Notes under the pieces: generated by a model
Databases searched by the model: none
The model's input: only the letters and a program-made list of their open reading frames with translations
Told to the model about the DNA's origin: nothing
In this document: positions 17,001 through 24,197 of the stretch, one piece after another
How the letters are laid out: the number at the start of each line of letters is the position of its first letter
How positions within the stretch are numbered: the stretch's first letter is position 1
Translations under genes and position numbers: made by a program
Assembly (NCBI GenBank): GCA_900317405.1
Contig: ONGP01000014.1
Coordinates: 1 to 51,452 of the forward strand
DNA from: an uncultured Prevotella sp.
GTDB taxonomy: Bacteria; Bacteroidota; Bacteroidia; Bacteroidales; Bacteroidaceae
Direction of reading: 5' to 3'
DNA length: 51,452 nucleotides

Positions 17001-17857
17001 ATCTGAAGAAAGAGGAAATACTGACTGCCGAAGAAAAGGAGAAGAATACCAAGCAAAAGGCACAGTCAAACTATCGTGTAATGATTGTTGACGACGACGA
17101 GGAAATCGGCACATATATCTCTCAGGAGTTGGGTAGCTACTATCATATCACACCTGTTACCAAAGGTCGTGATGCATTGCGATTGCTTCTGGGTGCTGAG
17201 CCTGATAAACAATTCGACTTGGTAGTGAGCGATGTAATGATGCCAGAGATGGATGGATTTACTCTTCTACGTATGATAAAGACCAATATGAATATCAACC
17301 ACATACCAGTGGTAATGCTCACGTCGAAGGCAGCAGTAGCCAACCGCTTGGAAGGTCTGGAGAAAGGTGCTGATGCTTTCCTTGCTAAACCATTTGATAT
17401 GGACGAACTTCATATGGTGATAAATAACCTTATCAGCAAGAACCTGCGACTGAAGGGTAAATACTCAGGTACGCAGCAGCAGAAGGATAAGGTAGAGGAG
17501 AAGCAGGTAAAAGGCAATGATGAAATGCTGATGGAACGTATTATGAAGGTGGTGAACGACCATCTGGATGATAGCGAGTTCAATGTGGATATGCTTACAA
17601 AGGAAGTTGGTATCAGTCGCGCCCAACTGCATCGTAAGATGAAAGATATGACAGGACTGCCCGTAAGTGAGTTTATCAGAAACATCAGATTGGAGCAAGC
17701 AGTACGACTACTTGAGGAGCAAAAAATCAATGTTACGCAGGTGGCATACAGCGTAGGGTTTAGCAATTTGGCTCATTTCTCTACGGTGTTCCGCAAGCAG
17801 TTTGGCGTGTCTCCAACCGAGTATTTAGAGCAAAAAGGCCTAAAAAATCAAGGTTGA
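14003..17857 (+). CDS. Hybrid two-component regulator (HTCS) for the SusC/D locus
   Basis: This 1284-residue protein combines sensor kinase and DNA-binding regulator. In order: signal peptide (1-20); two-component regulator propeller repeats (about 30-670, e.g. GYIWIGTEYGLNKYDGYRF); Y_Y_Y domain (about 675-735); membrane helix (about 742-765) followed by RRRRQ; HisKA with phospho-accepting His784 (NATHDIRSPL); HATPase (NLLSNAFKYT near 890, DNGMGIKGD near 930); receiver with phospho-accepting Asp1077 (VVSDVMMPEMDGF); and an AraC HTH (about 1180-1278). Such regulators bind a breakdown product of a glycan in the periplasm and switch on the neighbouring SusC/SusD genes. The gene reads towards susC, 121 bases away. 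All catalytic motifs are present. Confidence 0.93.
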   Translation: MIRKLLLTIFSIITLTASGQSHFYTSEKLSSNQITQICQDKDGYIWIGTEYGLNKYDGYRFTNYLHEKDNKNTVSSNVISYLFLDKDGTLWVGTQMGLDRYDAENNQFISVEMKGATSIPRINSIIQEDDHHLLIGTAGYGLFRLDTRDNSSKMLQGYAKADNHYFSYIYIDEKGYFWKSGHGNSIIRRSPGGKLEEFLSPYGMVTGFVDYQGGVLIVCNHGLLYYRDGQMRTDFIDPGELRGKDLLLRTAKSDRDGNLFIGTMGNGLWWVPRGETQMRRYDYQNALMDLNTATIWALFEDNQENLWVGCQNRGLLMIPQHQSPFRSWKFIDQHITTGGSLTSICAGDNGMTWCAVQNNGVFGFDAQGRVVAHPQSPEGTYIIYRDGLGRYWIGTNAGLYAYNPANGQYQLKSSFKSGFINTITDDGKGKIFFSVYSQGFFSFDTKTDEVRHFSMYDGDGPKGRLHNDWIKKLMMDSRGYLWICTASGINCYDTNGDHFRPYGWEVLLDYNAIETACETRDHKMLFGTNTGLYIYDEKQKKAVPFEGAKALNNKVVGGIIEDFSGDLWISTTMGLWQYKHKDDQFVGYLYGNGLASREYVSGVAMRTADGRAWFGFSDGITSFNPEDLRLMSNDIGQILLTGIYVGGRALPGQKHFSLDFIDNTFSMEFSSLNYANAENVIYEYRLNGSQEWSQTEAGRNVVSFTHLQPGSYILEVRAYDNGTYTDTEVYHITIKAPWYRSSWAYLLYIMSALIVLGSLMWTYIRRRRQELDEEKMKFLINATHDIRSPLTLIMSPLHKLMKRDFDQDTKNDLKTIEHNAQRVQNLVNQILDIRKIDKQQMNLHCQKTDMVQYVGNLLKSYEYTAKERNITFRYAPQVDKLEVWFDRKAIDKVVDNLLSNAFKYTYDNGEIEVRVAEDGGKNAILQVIDNGMGIKGDPRKLFDRFYQGSSSRSMHIEGTGIGLNLCKMMVEMHHGTVEAANRTDDQGSIFTVRLPLGSDHLKKEEILTAEEKEKNTKQKAQSNYRVMIVDDDEEIGTYISQELGSYYHITPVTKGRDALRLLLGAEPDKQFDLVVSDVMMPEMDGFTLLRMIKTNMNINHIPVVMLTSKAAVANRLEGLEKGADAFLAKPFDMDELHMVINNLISKNLRLKGKYSGTQQQKDKVEEKQVKGNDEMLMERIMKVVNDHLDDSEFNVDMLTKEVGISRAQLHRKMKDMTGLPVSEFIRNIRLEQAVRLLEEQKINVTQVAYSVGFSNLAHFSTVFRKQFGVSPTEYLEQKGLKNQG

Positions 17858-17904
17858 TACAAAAATGAAATGAAACGAAACATACGTTAAAGCCTTTATA
17901 AGAG

Positions 17905-17935
17905 AATCTGCCTACTTTTGCGGCAGATTTTTTTT
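17905..17935 (+). terminator. Intrinsic terminator with promoter box in its loop
   Basis: AATCTGCC (17905-17912) and GGCAGATT (17922-17929) form a perfect 8-bp stem with a 9-base loop, followed by six Ts (17930-17935). The loop contains TACTTTTG (17913-17920), a -7 promoter element for susC. The same bases could thus end transcription of the regulator gene and start that of susC. Confidence 0.7.
17913..17920 (+). promoter_or_regulatory. -7 element of susC
   Basis: TACTTTTG followed by C matches TAnnTTTG, 58 bases before the SusC ATG. No TTTG stands at the -33 position, consistent with a promoter that depends on the AraC-type output of the regulator encoded upstream. Confidence 0.55.
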
Positions 17936-17978
17936 ATAACTTAAAAAATAATTAATTATTAACTAACAAACCAAACGT

Positions 17979-20900
17979 ATGAGTTTCAAAGCAAAGAAAA
18001 CAGCCATGTTGGTAGGATTGTGCTGCTTAGGCATGATCTCAACACAGCAGGCTTCGGCAGCTACCACAGCAGTAGCTTCCGTACAGCAAACGAAGCAGGC
18101 AACTGGTTATGTAGCTGACTCTCAGGGTCCGCTGATCGGTGCCACGGTTAAGGAGAAAGGTACTAGCAATGGTACAGTTACCGATTTTAACGGTTTCTTC
18201 TCTCTTAATGTTAAGCCAGGTGCAACACTCGTTGTATCTTATGTAGGTTACGAGTCGCAGGAGATTAAGGCCGGCGATAACGTAAAGGTAAACCTTAAGG
18301 AAGACGGCCACGTAGTAAACGAGGTTGTCGTTATCGGTTATGGTACCCAGCGCCGCGAGGCTGTTACTGGTTCTGTAGCCAACATTGGTGGTGAGAAACT
18401 GAATCAGATTGCAGCCACCAATGCTGCTCAGGCTCTGCAGGGTCGTGTAGCTGGTGTGCTGATGACACAGACAGGTTCTAAACCTGGTGATGAAATGCAG
18501 ATCCGTATCCGTGGTCAGCGCTCACTGAGTGCAAGTAACGACCCCCTGATTGTGCTCGATGGTATTCCATTCATGGGTCAGCTTTCAGATATCAATCCAG
18601 CCGACATCAAGTCGATGGATATCCTGAAGGATGCCTCTGCTACCGCTATCTATGGTTCTCGTGGTGCAAATGGTGTTATCATCATCACAACAGTGAAGGG
18701 TGCTCAGGGTACCCCTGCAAAGGTTACCTATAATGGCTATGTAAGCTTTAAGAAGGTTTTCCATAAGTATCCTATGATGGACGGACCTACGTTTGACAAG
18801 TTCCGTAAATATGCTGGTAAGTACCAGAACTCGCTTGATGAGAACGAGAATACTAATACCGACTGGCAGGATCTGTATTACAAGACAGGTGTAAGCCATA
18901 ATCATGATCTCAGCGTAGCTGGTGGTACCAATGGTGGTAGCTACAGCTTTGGTGCAGGTTACTATCACGATGAATCAGTTCTCCCTACTGAGGGTTACGA
19001 CCGTATCTCTGTTCGTGGTAACTTCGACCAGACTGTTGGAAAGTACTTCCGTTTCGGTTTAAGCACCAATAACAGCTATCGCAAGACTCAGGGTGTAAAC
19101 AATATGTATAATGTACTTAGCGCATCTCCACTTTCAAGTCCTTACGATGAGAATGGTAATCTGAAGCGTTACAACACTCTGCCTGCAGATGATCAGGTTG
19201 TTGTAACCAAAGAGACTGTTGAGCGCGATAAGGATGTATGGTTGAGCGAAAACAAAGGTATCGGTTCTTACAATACGTTGTTTGCAGAGGTTAAGTGCCC
19301 ATGGATAGAGGGACTGAGCTATCGTGTAAATGTAGGTCTGAACTTCCGTAGCTCTAAGGGGGGCAGCTTCACTGGTACTGGTGTCAATAATAAGGATGCA
19401 AATGCTGTTAACAGTGGTAGTATCTCAGAGAATCAGACTCGTAACTGGGCTGTTGAGCATCTGTTGACCTTTGATAGAACCTTTGCTGAGAAGCACAACC
19501 TGAATGTTGTAGCTATGTATTCTGCCGAGCAGACTACATATGAGTCTACAGGTGCTTCGGCTCAGGAGATTCCTGCCGACTACATGCAGTATTATAATCT
19601 GTCGTACGCTACAGGCGAAGTTAACCTGAACAACTATAGTTACTGGCAGAGTGGTCTTATCTCTTGGATGGGTCGTGTGATGTACTCTTATGATAATAAG
19701 TATATGCTTTCTGCAGCCCTCCGTTCTGATGCATCTTCACGTCTGGCTAAGGGCCATCAATGGCACACCTATCCTGCAGTAAGTGCCGGTTGGAACATTT
19801 CTCGTGAGCAGTTCATGGAGAATCTTACTTGGATTGACAACTTGAAACTGCGTGTAGGTTACGGTGAGACTTCAAACCAGTCTATTAACCCATATTCAAC
19901 CTTGGGTACCCTTTCAATCCGTAACTATAACTTTGGTGACACCTATAAGGCTGGATATTATGTATCATCTCTGCCTAATGTGGATCTTGGATGGGAGTAT
20001 TCTAAGACATGGAACTTCGGTCTCGACTTCTCTTTGTTCAATGGTCGTCTGTCAGGTTCGTTCGAATACTATGTTCAGAAAACAAATGACATCCTGCTCG
20101 ATGTAACTATGCCTTCAACTTCTGGCGTAAGCAGCTATACTGGTAACATTGGTAAGACTGAGAATAAAGGTTGGGAGTTAACTCTTAATGGCATCATAAT
20201 CGATAATAAGAATGGATGGAGCTGGGATGCCGGTATCAACCTCTACGCTAACCGTAACAAGTTGACATCTCTGGCTTCTGGTCAGGATCGTGATGAGAGC
20301 AATCGTTGGTTCGTTGGCTATCCAATCGATGTTATCTACGACTATGAGTATGAAGGTCTGTGGAACGAGAGTGATATCGTTAAAGGTCCTGATGGCAAGA
20401 CCAATCTCGAGGCTCTGGTAAAAGGTGGAAATGTGGGAATGATTAAGGTGAAGTATACTGGCGACTATGACGCAAACGGCATTCCTACTCGTCAGATCGG
20501 TCCAGAGGATCGTCAGATCATCAGCATGGAACCAAAACTGATGGGAGGTTTCAATACTACAGTTGGTTATAAGAACTTCGACCTGACTGTAATCGGTGCG
20601 TTCCAGGTAGGTGGTAAGTTGATTTCTGCTATCCACTCTTCAAATGGTTACCTCAATATGCTGACAGGTCGTCGTAACAACCTTGACGTTGATTACTGGA
20701 CTGAGGAGAATACAGGTGCCAAATACCCCAAACCAGGTGGTATTCAGGATGGTGATAACCCCAAGTTCGGTTCTACTCTTGGCTATTTCGATGCTGGCTA
20801 TCTGAAGATCCGTGCCATCACTCTTGGTTACAACTTCGACAAACTGAAGGCTATTAAGGATCTCGGCATCAGCCGTCTGCGCCTCTATGCTACTGTTCAG

Positions 20901-21086
20901 AATCCATTCGTTCTCTTCTCACCATTCAATAATGAGAGCGGCCTTGATCCTGAGACCAACTCTTGGGCTAACCAGAACACTGCTGTTGGCTATAGCGAAT
21001 ATTCTGGCAAGCACAAGATGCCGATTGTGGGTTATAACACACCTGCAACCCGCAACTTCCTCTTTGGAGTAAACGTAACATTCTAA
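17979..21086 (+). CDS. SusC-like TonB-dependent outer-membrane transporter
   Basis: This 1035-residue protein has a signal peptide (about 1-27, ending QQASA), a carboxypeptidase-regulatory-like domain (about 40-112, ATGYVADSQGPLIGATVKEK), the SusC-family segment EVVVIGYGTQRREAVTGSV (about 114-132), a plug domain (about 120-235, IRIRGQRSLSASNDPLIVLD), and a beta-barrel ending with RNFLFGVNVTF, whose terminal Phe is typical of outer-membrane barrels. It would import an oligomeric nutrient using energy from TonB, with the SusD lipoprotein encoded 24 bases downstream as its lid. The substrate cannot be read from the sequence; no glycosidase, lyase or peptidase gene lies nearby. Confidence 0.95.
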   Translation: MSFKAKKTAMLVGLCCLGMISTQQASAATTAVASVQQTKQATGYVADSQGPLIGATVKEKGTSNGTVTDFNGFFSLNVKPGATLVVSYVGYESQEIKAGDNVKVNLKEDGHVVNEVVVIGYGTQRREAVTGSVANIGGEKLNQIAATNAAQALQGRVAGVLMTQTGSKPGDEMQIRIRGQRSLSASNDPLIVLDGIPFMGQLSDINPADIKSMDILKDASATAIYGSRGANGVIIITTVKGAQGTPAKVTYNGYVSFKKVFHKYPMMDGPTFDKFRKYAGKYQNSLDENENTNTDWQDLYYKTGVSHNHDLSVAGGTNGGSYSFGAGYYHDESVLPTEGYDRISVRGNFDQTVGKYFRFGLSTNNSYRKTQGVNNMYNVLSASPLSSPYDENGNLKRYNTLPADDQVVVTKETVERDKDVWLSENKGIGSYNTLFAEVKCPWIEGLSYRVNVGLNFRSSKGGSFTGTGVNNKDANAVNSGSISENQTRNWAVEHLLTFDRTFAEKHNLNVVAMYSAEQTTYESTGASAQEIPADYMQYYNLSYATGEVNLNNYSYWQSGLISWMGRVMYSYDNKYMLSAALRSDASSRLAKGHQWHTYPAVSAGWNISREQFMENLTWIDNLKLRVGYGETSNQSINPYSTLGTLSIRNYNFGDTYKAGYYVSSLPNVDLGWEYSKTWNFGLDFSLFNGRLSGSFEYYVQKTNDILLDVTMPSTSGVSSYTGNIGKTENKGWELTLNGIIIDNKNGWSWDAGINLYANRNKLTSLASGQDRDESNRWFVGYPIDVIYDYEYEGLWNESDIVKGPDGKTNLEALVKGGNVGMIKVKYTGDYDANGIPTRQIGPEDRQIISMEPKLMGGFNTTVGYKNFDLTVIGAFQVGGKLISAIHSSNGYLNMLTGRRNNLDVDYWTEENTGAKYPKPGGIQDGDNPKFGSTLGYFDAGYLKIRAITLGYNFDKLKAIKDLGISRLRLYATVQNPFVLFSPFNNESGLDPETNSWANQNTAVGYSEYSGKHKMPIVGYNTPATRNFLFGVNVTF

Positions 21087-21110
21087 TGAATCATTAAAGA
21101 ATAAAGAGTT

Positions 21111-23078
21111 ATGAAAACTAAAAGTATAAAATATATTCTCGCTGCGGGTTTGGTTTGCTGTGGTCTTTCCACAACATTCACCTCTTGCGGTGAAGTGCTC
21201 GATGAGCAGCCACGCAGCACTTTCGACCCATCATTCTTCACAACGAAGACGGGTATTGAGGGCGGTCTGACATCGCTCTACGCTCACCTGCGCTATTTCT
21301 ATGGCAACGGTTACTATCTGAACACCCTCGAGACTGGTACCGACGAATATACCTACGCACAGAGTGCCGATGGTAATTTCAAGGATGCCGACCTTTCTGG
21401 TGTAGGTTCTGTTACTTCTACCAGCACTGTTGCTGGTGGTGCTTGGGGCACATTGTTTGCAAATATCAATACCTGTAATGGTATCATTGAGAATGGTGCA
21501 GCTGCAGGTATCGACGATGCACTGCTCGCTGAGGCTTATTTCTTCCGTGCATTCGACTACTTTATCCTGGTGCAGACCTATGGTGGTGTGCCCCTTGATC
21601 TGGGTGCTGGCGAACTGAAATTCAATACAACAACTGTTCGTACTTCTGTACGTAACACTGTTCCTGAGGTTTATAAGGTTATCTTCAGTGACCTGGAGAA
21701 GGCTCTGTCTGATCTGCCTGATAATCCACGTCTTACAGGTTCTGCAACCAAGAATCTGGCTCGTTTGTACCTTTCAAAAGCTTACCTGACATACGCATGG
21801 TGGTTGGAAAATCCAAACAATATTCCTACCTATCCTGAGTGCAGCCGCGACGCTGGTCAGGCTCAGAGCTACTTCCAGAAAGCTTTCGATATGGCCAAGG
21901 CGGCTATCGACAATCCTGGCCCTTATGGATTGCAGCCCACATTCTATGATGTTAATGTAGCTACCAACGACCGTAACTCAGAGATTATGCTCTATGCTGA
22001 TCACAATGAGAATGAGAAGTTTGGTAACGGTGGTGCTGGTTACGGCTGGGGTAATGGTGGCTCACCTGAGAACTTTGCTTACTGGATGGAGACCTGGAAC
22101 TATACAGAAATGATTGCAAAGACCGATAGAAAGAATGATAAGGGTGAAACTGTTTATATCAACCCCGTTCAGCGTGAGGCTGTTCAGGCTCTTGGACGTC
22201 CTTGGACACGTATGGCTCCTATCGCCGACAACTTCATGGAAGGTGGTGTATGGGAAGATGCTGTAAAGGCTATCGACTCTCGTTATGATGCAACTTTCAC
22301 ACTGCGTTATCACACCAACTGGCATAAGGCAGGAGGTAGCGATGCATTTGTATATGGTGCCAATGGTGAGAAGGTCTATCCAGATGATGTTTACTTCAGC
22401 TGGATTCCTGAAAGCGAGGATGAAAACATCAACTATACAGGTGCTGATGACAAGCTTGGTTTTGGAGAAATGCCTGGCCGTGCTGACTTTGTTGTAGCTG
22501 TTAACCACATCAGTCGCAAGAAGTACCCCATCAACTGGAAGATTGGTATCTATCGCACAGATAATGATGGAGGTCTTGGTTCAAAGGTTAATGGTGGTAG
22601 CCCACGTCCTTGGAACATTGCTAAGTTCTCTGAGTTCTATTTGATTGCTGCTGAGGCTGCTGTTAAGATTGGCAAGAACGATGACGCAAAGACACTGGTT
22701 AACGTGCTCCGTGCCCGTGCTGGTAAGCAGACTTTCAATCAGAATGACAATGTTGCTGTTTCTATTGATAAGAGTGCAGAAATGGTTGCTGCAACTCCTG
22801 AGACTATCACTATCGACTTCATTCTTGATGAGCGTAGCCGTGAGTTCTGGGGTGAGGGATACCGTTGGTTTGACCTCGTTCGTACTCAGAAGTGGGCCGA
22901 GCGTGCAGGTACTTATCGTATTGCCGGAAGTGGTTACACTGATAAGGATCTGGAGACTGTTACTCGTAACATTCCTGCAGGTTACTATATCCGTCCTATC
23001 CCACAGGGACAGCTCGATGGTATGGAGATGACCGACGCAGAAAAGAGCGCATATCAGAATCCTGCTTACAGAAATTAA
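21111..23078 (+). CDS. SusD/RagB-like nutrient-binding lipoprotein
   Basis: This 655-residue surface lipoprotein pairs with the SusC transporter. The lipobox TFTSC places the lipidated Cys at residue 26. The SusD N-terminal region follows (VLDEQPRSTFDPSFF), with TPR-like helices (EAYFFRAFDYFILVQTYGG near 145) and the SusD/RagB C-terminal signature (ILDERSREFWGEGYRWFDLV near 575; YIRPIPQGQL near 635). It binds the substrate and closes over the SusC barrel. The length is above the usual 500-600 residues, within family range. A strong terminator follows at 23141, so the transcript carries only SusC and SusD. Confidence 0.95.
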   Translation: MKTKSIKYILAAGLVCCGLSTTFTSCGEVLDEQPRSTFDPSFFTTKTGIEGGLTSLYAHLRYFYGNGYYLNTLETGTDEYTYAQSADGNFKDADLSGVGSVTSTSTVAGGAWGTLFANINTCNGIIENGAAAGIDDALLAEAYFFRAFDYFILVQTYGGVPLDLGAGELKFNTTTVRTSVRNTVPEVYKVIFSDLEKALSDLPDNPRLTGSATKNLARLYLSKAYLTYAWWLENPNNIPTYPECSRDAGQAQSYFQKAFDMAKAAIDNPGPYGLQPTFYDVNVATNDRNSEIMLYADHNENEKFGNGGAGYGWGNGGSPENFAYWMETWNYTEMIAKTDRKNDKGETVYINPVQREAVQALGRPWTRMAPIADNFMEGGVWEDAVKAIDSRYDATFTLRYHTNWHKAGGSDAFVYGANGEKVYPDDVYFSWIPESEDENINYTGADDKLGFGEMPGRADFVVAVNHISRKKYPINWKIGIYRTDNDGGLGSKVNGGSPRPWNIAKFSEFYLIAAEAAVKIGKNDDAKTLVNVLRARAGKQTFNQNDNVAVSIDKSAEMVAATPETITIDFILDERSREFWGEGYRWFDLVRTQKWAERAGTYRIAGSGYTDKDLETVTRNIPAGYYIRPIPQGQLDGMEMTDAEKSAYQNPAYRN

Positions 23079-23140
23079 TTTAATAGTTGATAATAGTTAG
23101 TTAGATTGTTCGCAAAAGAACAACGTTACGTCTTAAAAAA

Positions 23141-23176
23141 AACACTGGCCGTCGAGAGACGACCAGCGTTTTTTTT
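23141..23176 (+). terminator. Intrinsic terminator after susD
   Basis: AACACTGGCCGTC and GACGACCAGCGTT pair with two mismatches around a GAGA loop, with As before and a run of Ts (to 23176) after. The A-rich left flank could also make it work in the reverse direction. Confidence 0.8.
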
Positions 23177-23209
23177 CATAAATGCTTGTTGTATTTAATG
23201 TATTTTTTG

Positions 23210-23217
23210 TATCTTTG
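23210..23217 (+). promoter_or_regulatory. -7 element of the binding-protein/kinase pair
   Basis: TATCTTTG followed by C, 29 bases before the ATG at 23247. CTTG at 23185-23188 (21-base spacer) is an acceptable -33 box. Confidence 0.6.
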
Positions 23218-23246
23218 CAGCCGAAAAGAAGAGAGAGATAGGAAAA

Positions 23247-24197
23247 ATGACTCATTTTATCCATCGCATAGCTATCGTGTGTGCCGCAATATTGTTGGTT
23301 GCAGCACCGGCTTGGGGCGAAAAGTTTGTGTTTACTACAATCTGGACCGCTCAGGCGCAGTTTGCTGGCTATTATGTGGCTAAGGAGAAGGGCTTCTATA
23401 AGGAGCTTGGGCTGGATGTGGTCATTCAGCATCCATCTCTCACCAGTTCAGCATCAAATCGACTAAAGACCGACCAGTGCGATGCTGCTATGTTTTCGAT
23501 GATGTCGGCTATGGACTTTATCGCCCAAGGCACTCCTTTGGTCAACATCTTCCAAGACTCGATGAATAGCAGCAACATCCTGGTATCGCGATGGGGCATC
23601 AATCCGCTACAGATGAAGGGTAAGAAGGTGGGCATATTCAATGCCGACCCTAACTACCTTACTTATATAATGAGCAAACGTGAGGGTATGAACTACCAGT
23701 GGGTGCGCTTCACTAGCGATATAAACGTGTTCTTGTCGGGTGCTGTTGATGCCACAATGGTAGTAAGCTATAACGAGTATTGCCTGCTAAAACAGGCAGG
23801 CTTCCGTATGACCGAGGAGTGCATCTATCGCTTTAGTGAGCATGACTATAACATCCAGGAGAATGGAGTGTATGTTAAGCGCGACTATTTCCAAACCCAT
23901 CGTGCTGAGGTGGCTAAGTTTGCAGCCGCTAGCCGTAGAGGGTGGGAGTGGGTAGCAGCACATCCTGAAGAGGCTCTGGAAATAGTGATGAGGTATGTGA
24001 ATAAACATAAGTCGCATACCAATAGAGTGATGCAGAAACTGATGCTCGAGGAGGTGCTGCGACAGCAAGTAGACAGAGAATCAAAACGTCGAGAATTCCG
24101 CGTGCGACCAGATATGGTGAAGAAGGCAAGCCGGTTAATGTTTGAGAGCGGTATGCTTAAGCGAGAAGTGACATATAAGGAATTGATGGGACTATGA
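23247..24197 (+). CDS. NMT1/THI5-like periplasmic substrate-binding protein
   Basis: This 316-residue protein has a signal peptide (about 1-24, ending PAWG) and the THI5/NMT1-like periplasmic binding fold: FTTIWTAQAQFAGYYVAKEK (28-47), KGFYKELGLDVVI, and the DQCDAAMFSMMSAMDFIAQG segment. Such proteins normally deliver pyrimidine-like or sulfonate-like small molecules to an ABC permease. No permease or ATPase gene is adjacent; instead the gene overlaps by 4 bases (ATGA) a sensor histidine kinase, so it more likely presents its ligand to that kinase. The C-terminal part after about residue 225 is highly basic. The ligand is not predictable from this sequence. Confidence 0.88.
   Translation: MTHFIHRIAIVCAAILLVAAPAWGEKFVFTTIWTAQAQFAGYYVAKEKGFYKELGLDVVIQHPSLTSSASNRLKTDQCDAAMFSMMSAMDFIAQGTPLVNIFQDSMNSSNILVSRWGINPLQMKGKKVGIFNADPNYLTYIMSKREGMNYQWVRFTSDINVFLSGAVDATMVVSYNEYCLLKQAGFRMTEECIYRFSEHDYNIQENGVYVKRDYFQTHRAEVAKFAAASRRGWEWVAAHPEEALEIVMRYVNKHKSHTNRVMQKLMLEEVLRQQVDRESKRREFRVRPDMVKKASRLMFESGMLKREVTYKELMGL

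Noticed and set aside
23247-24197. Component of a thiamine-precursor or sulfonate ABC importer
   Set aside because: No permease or ATPase gene adjoins; the overlapping gene is a histidine kinase.
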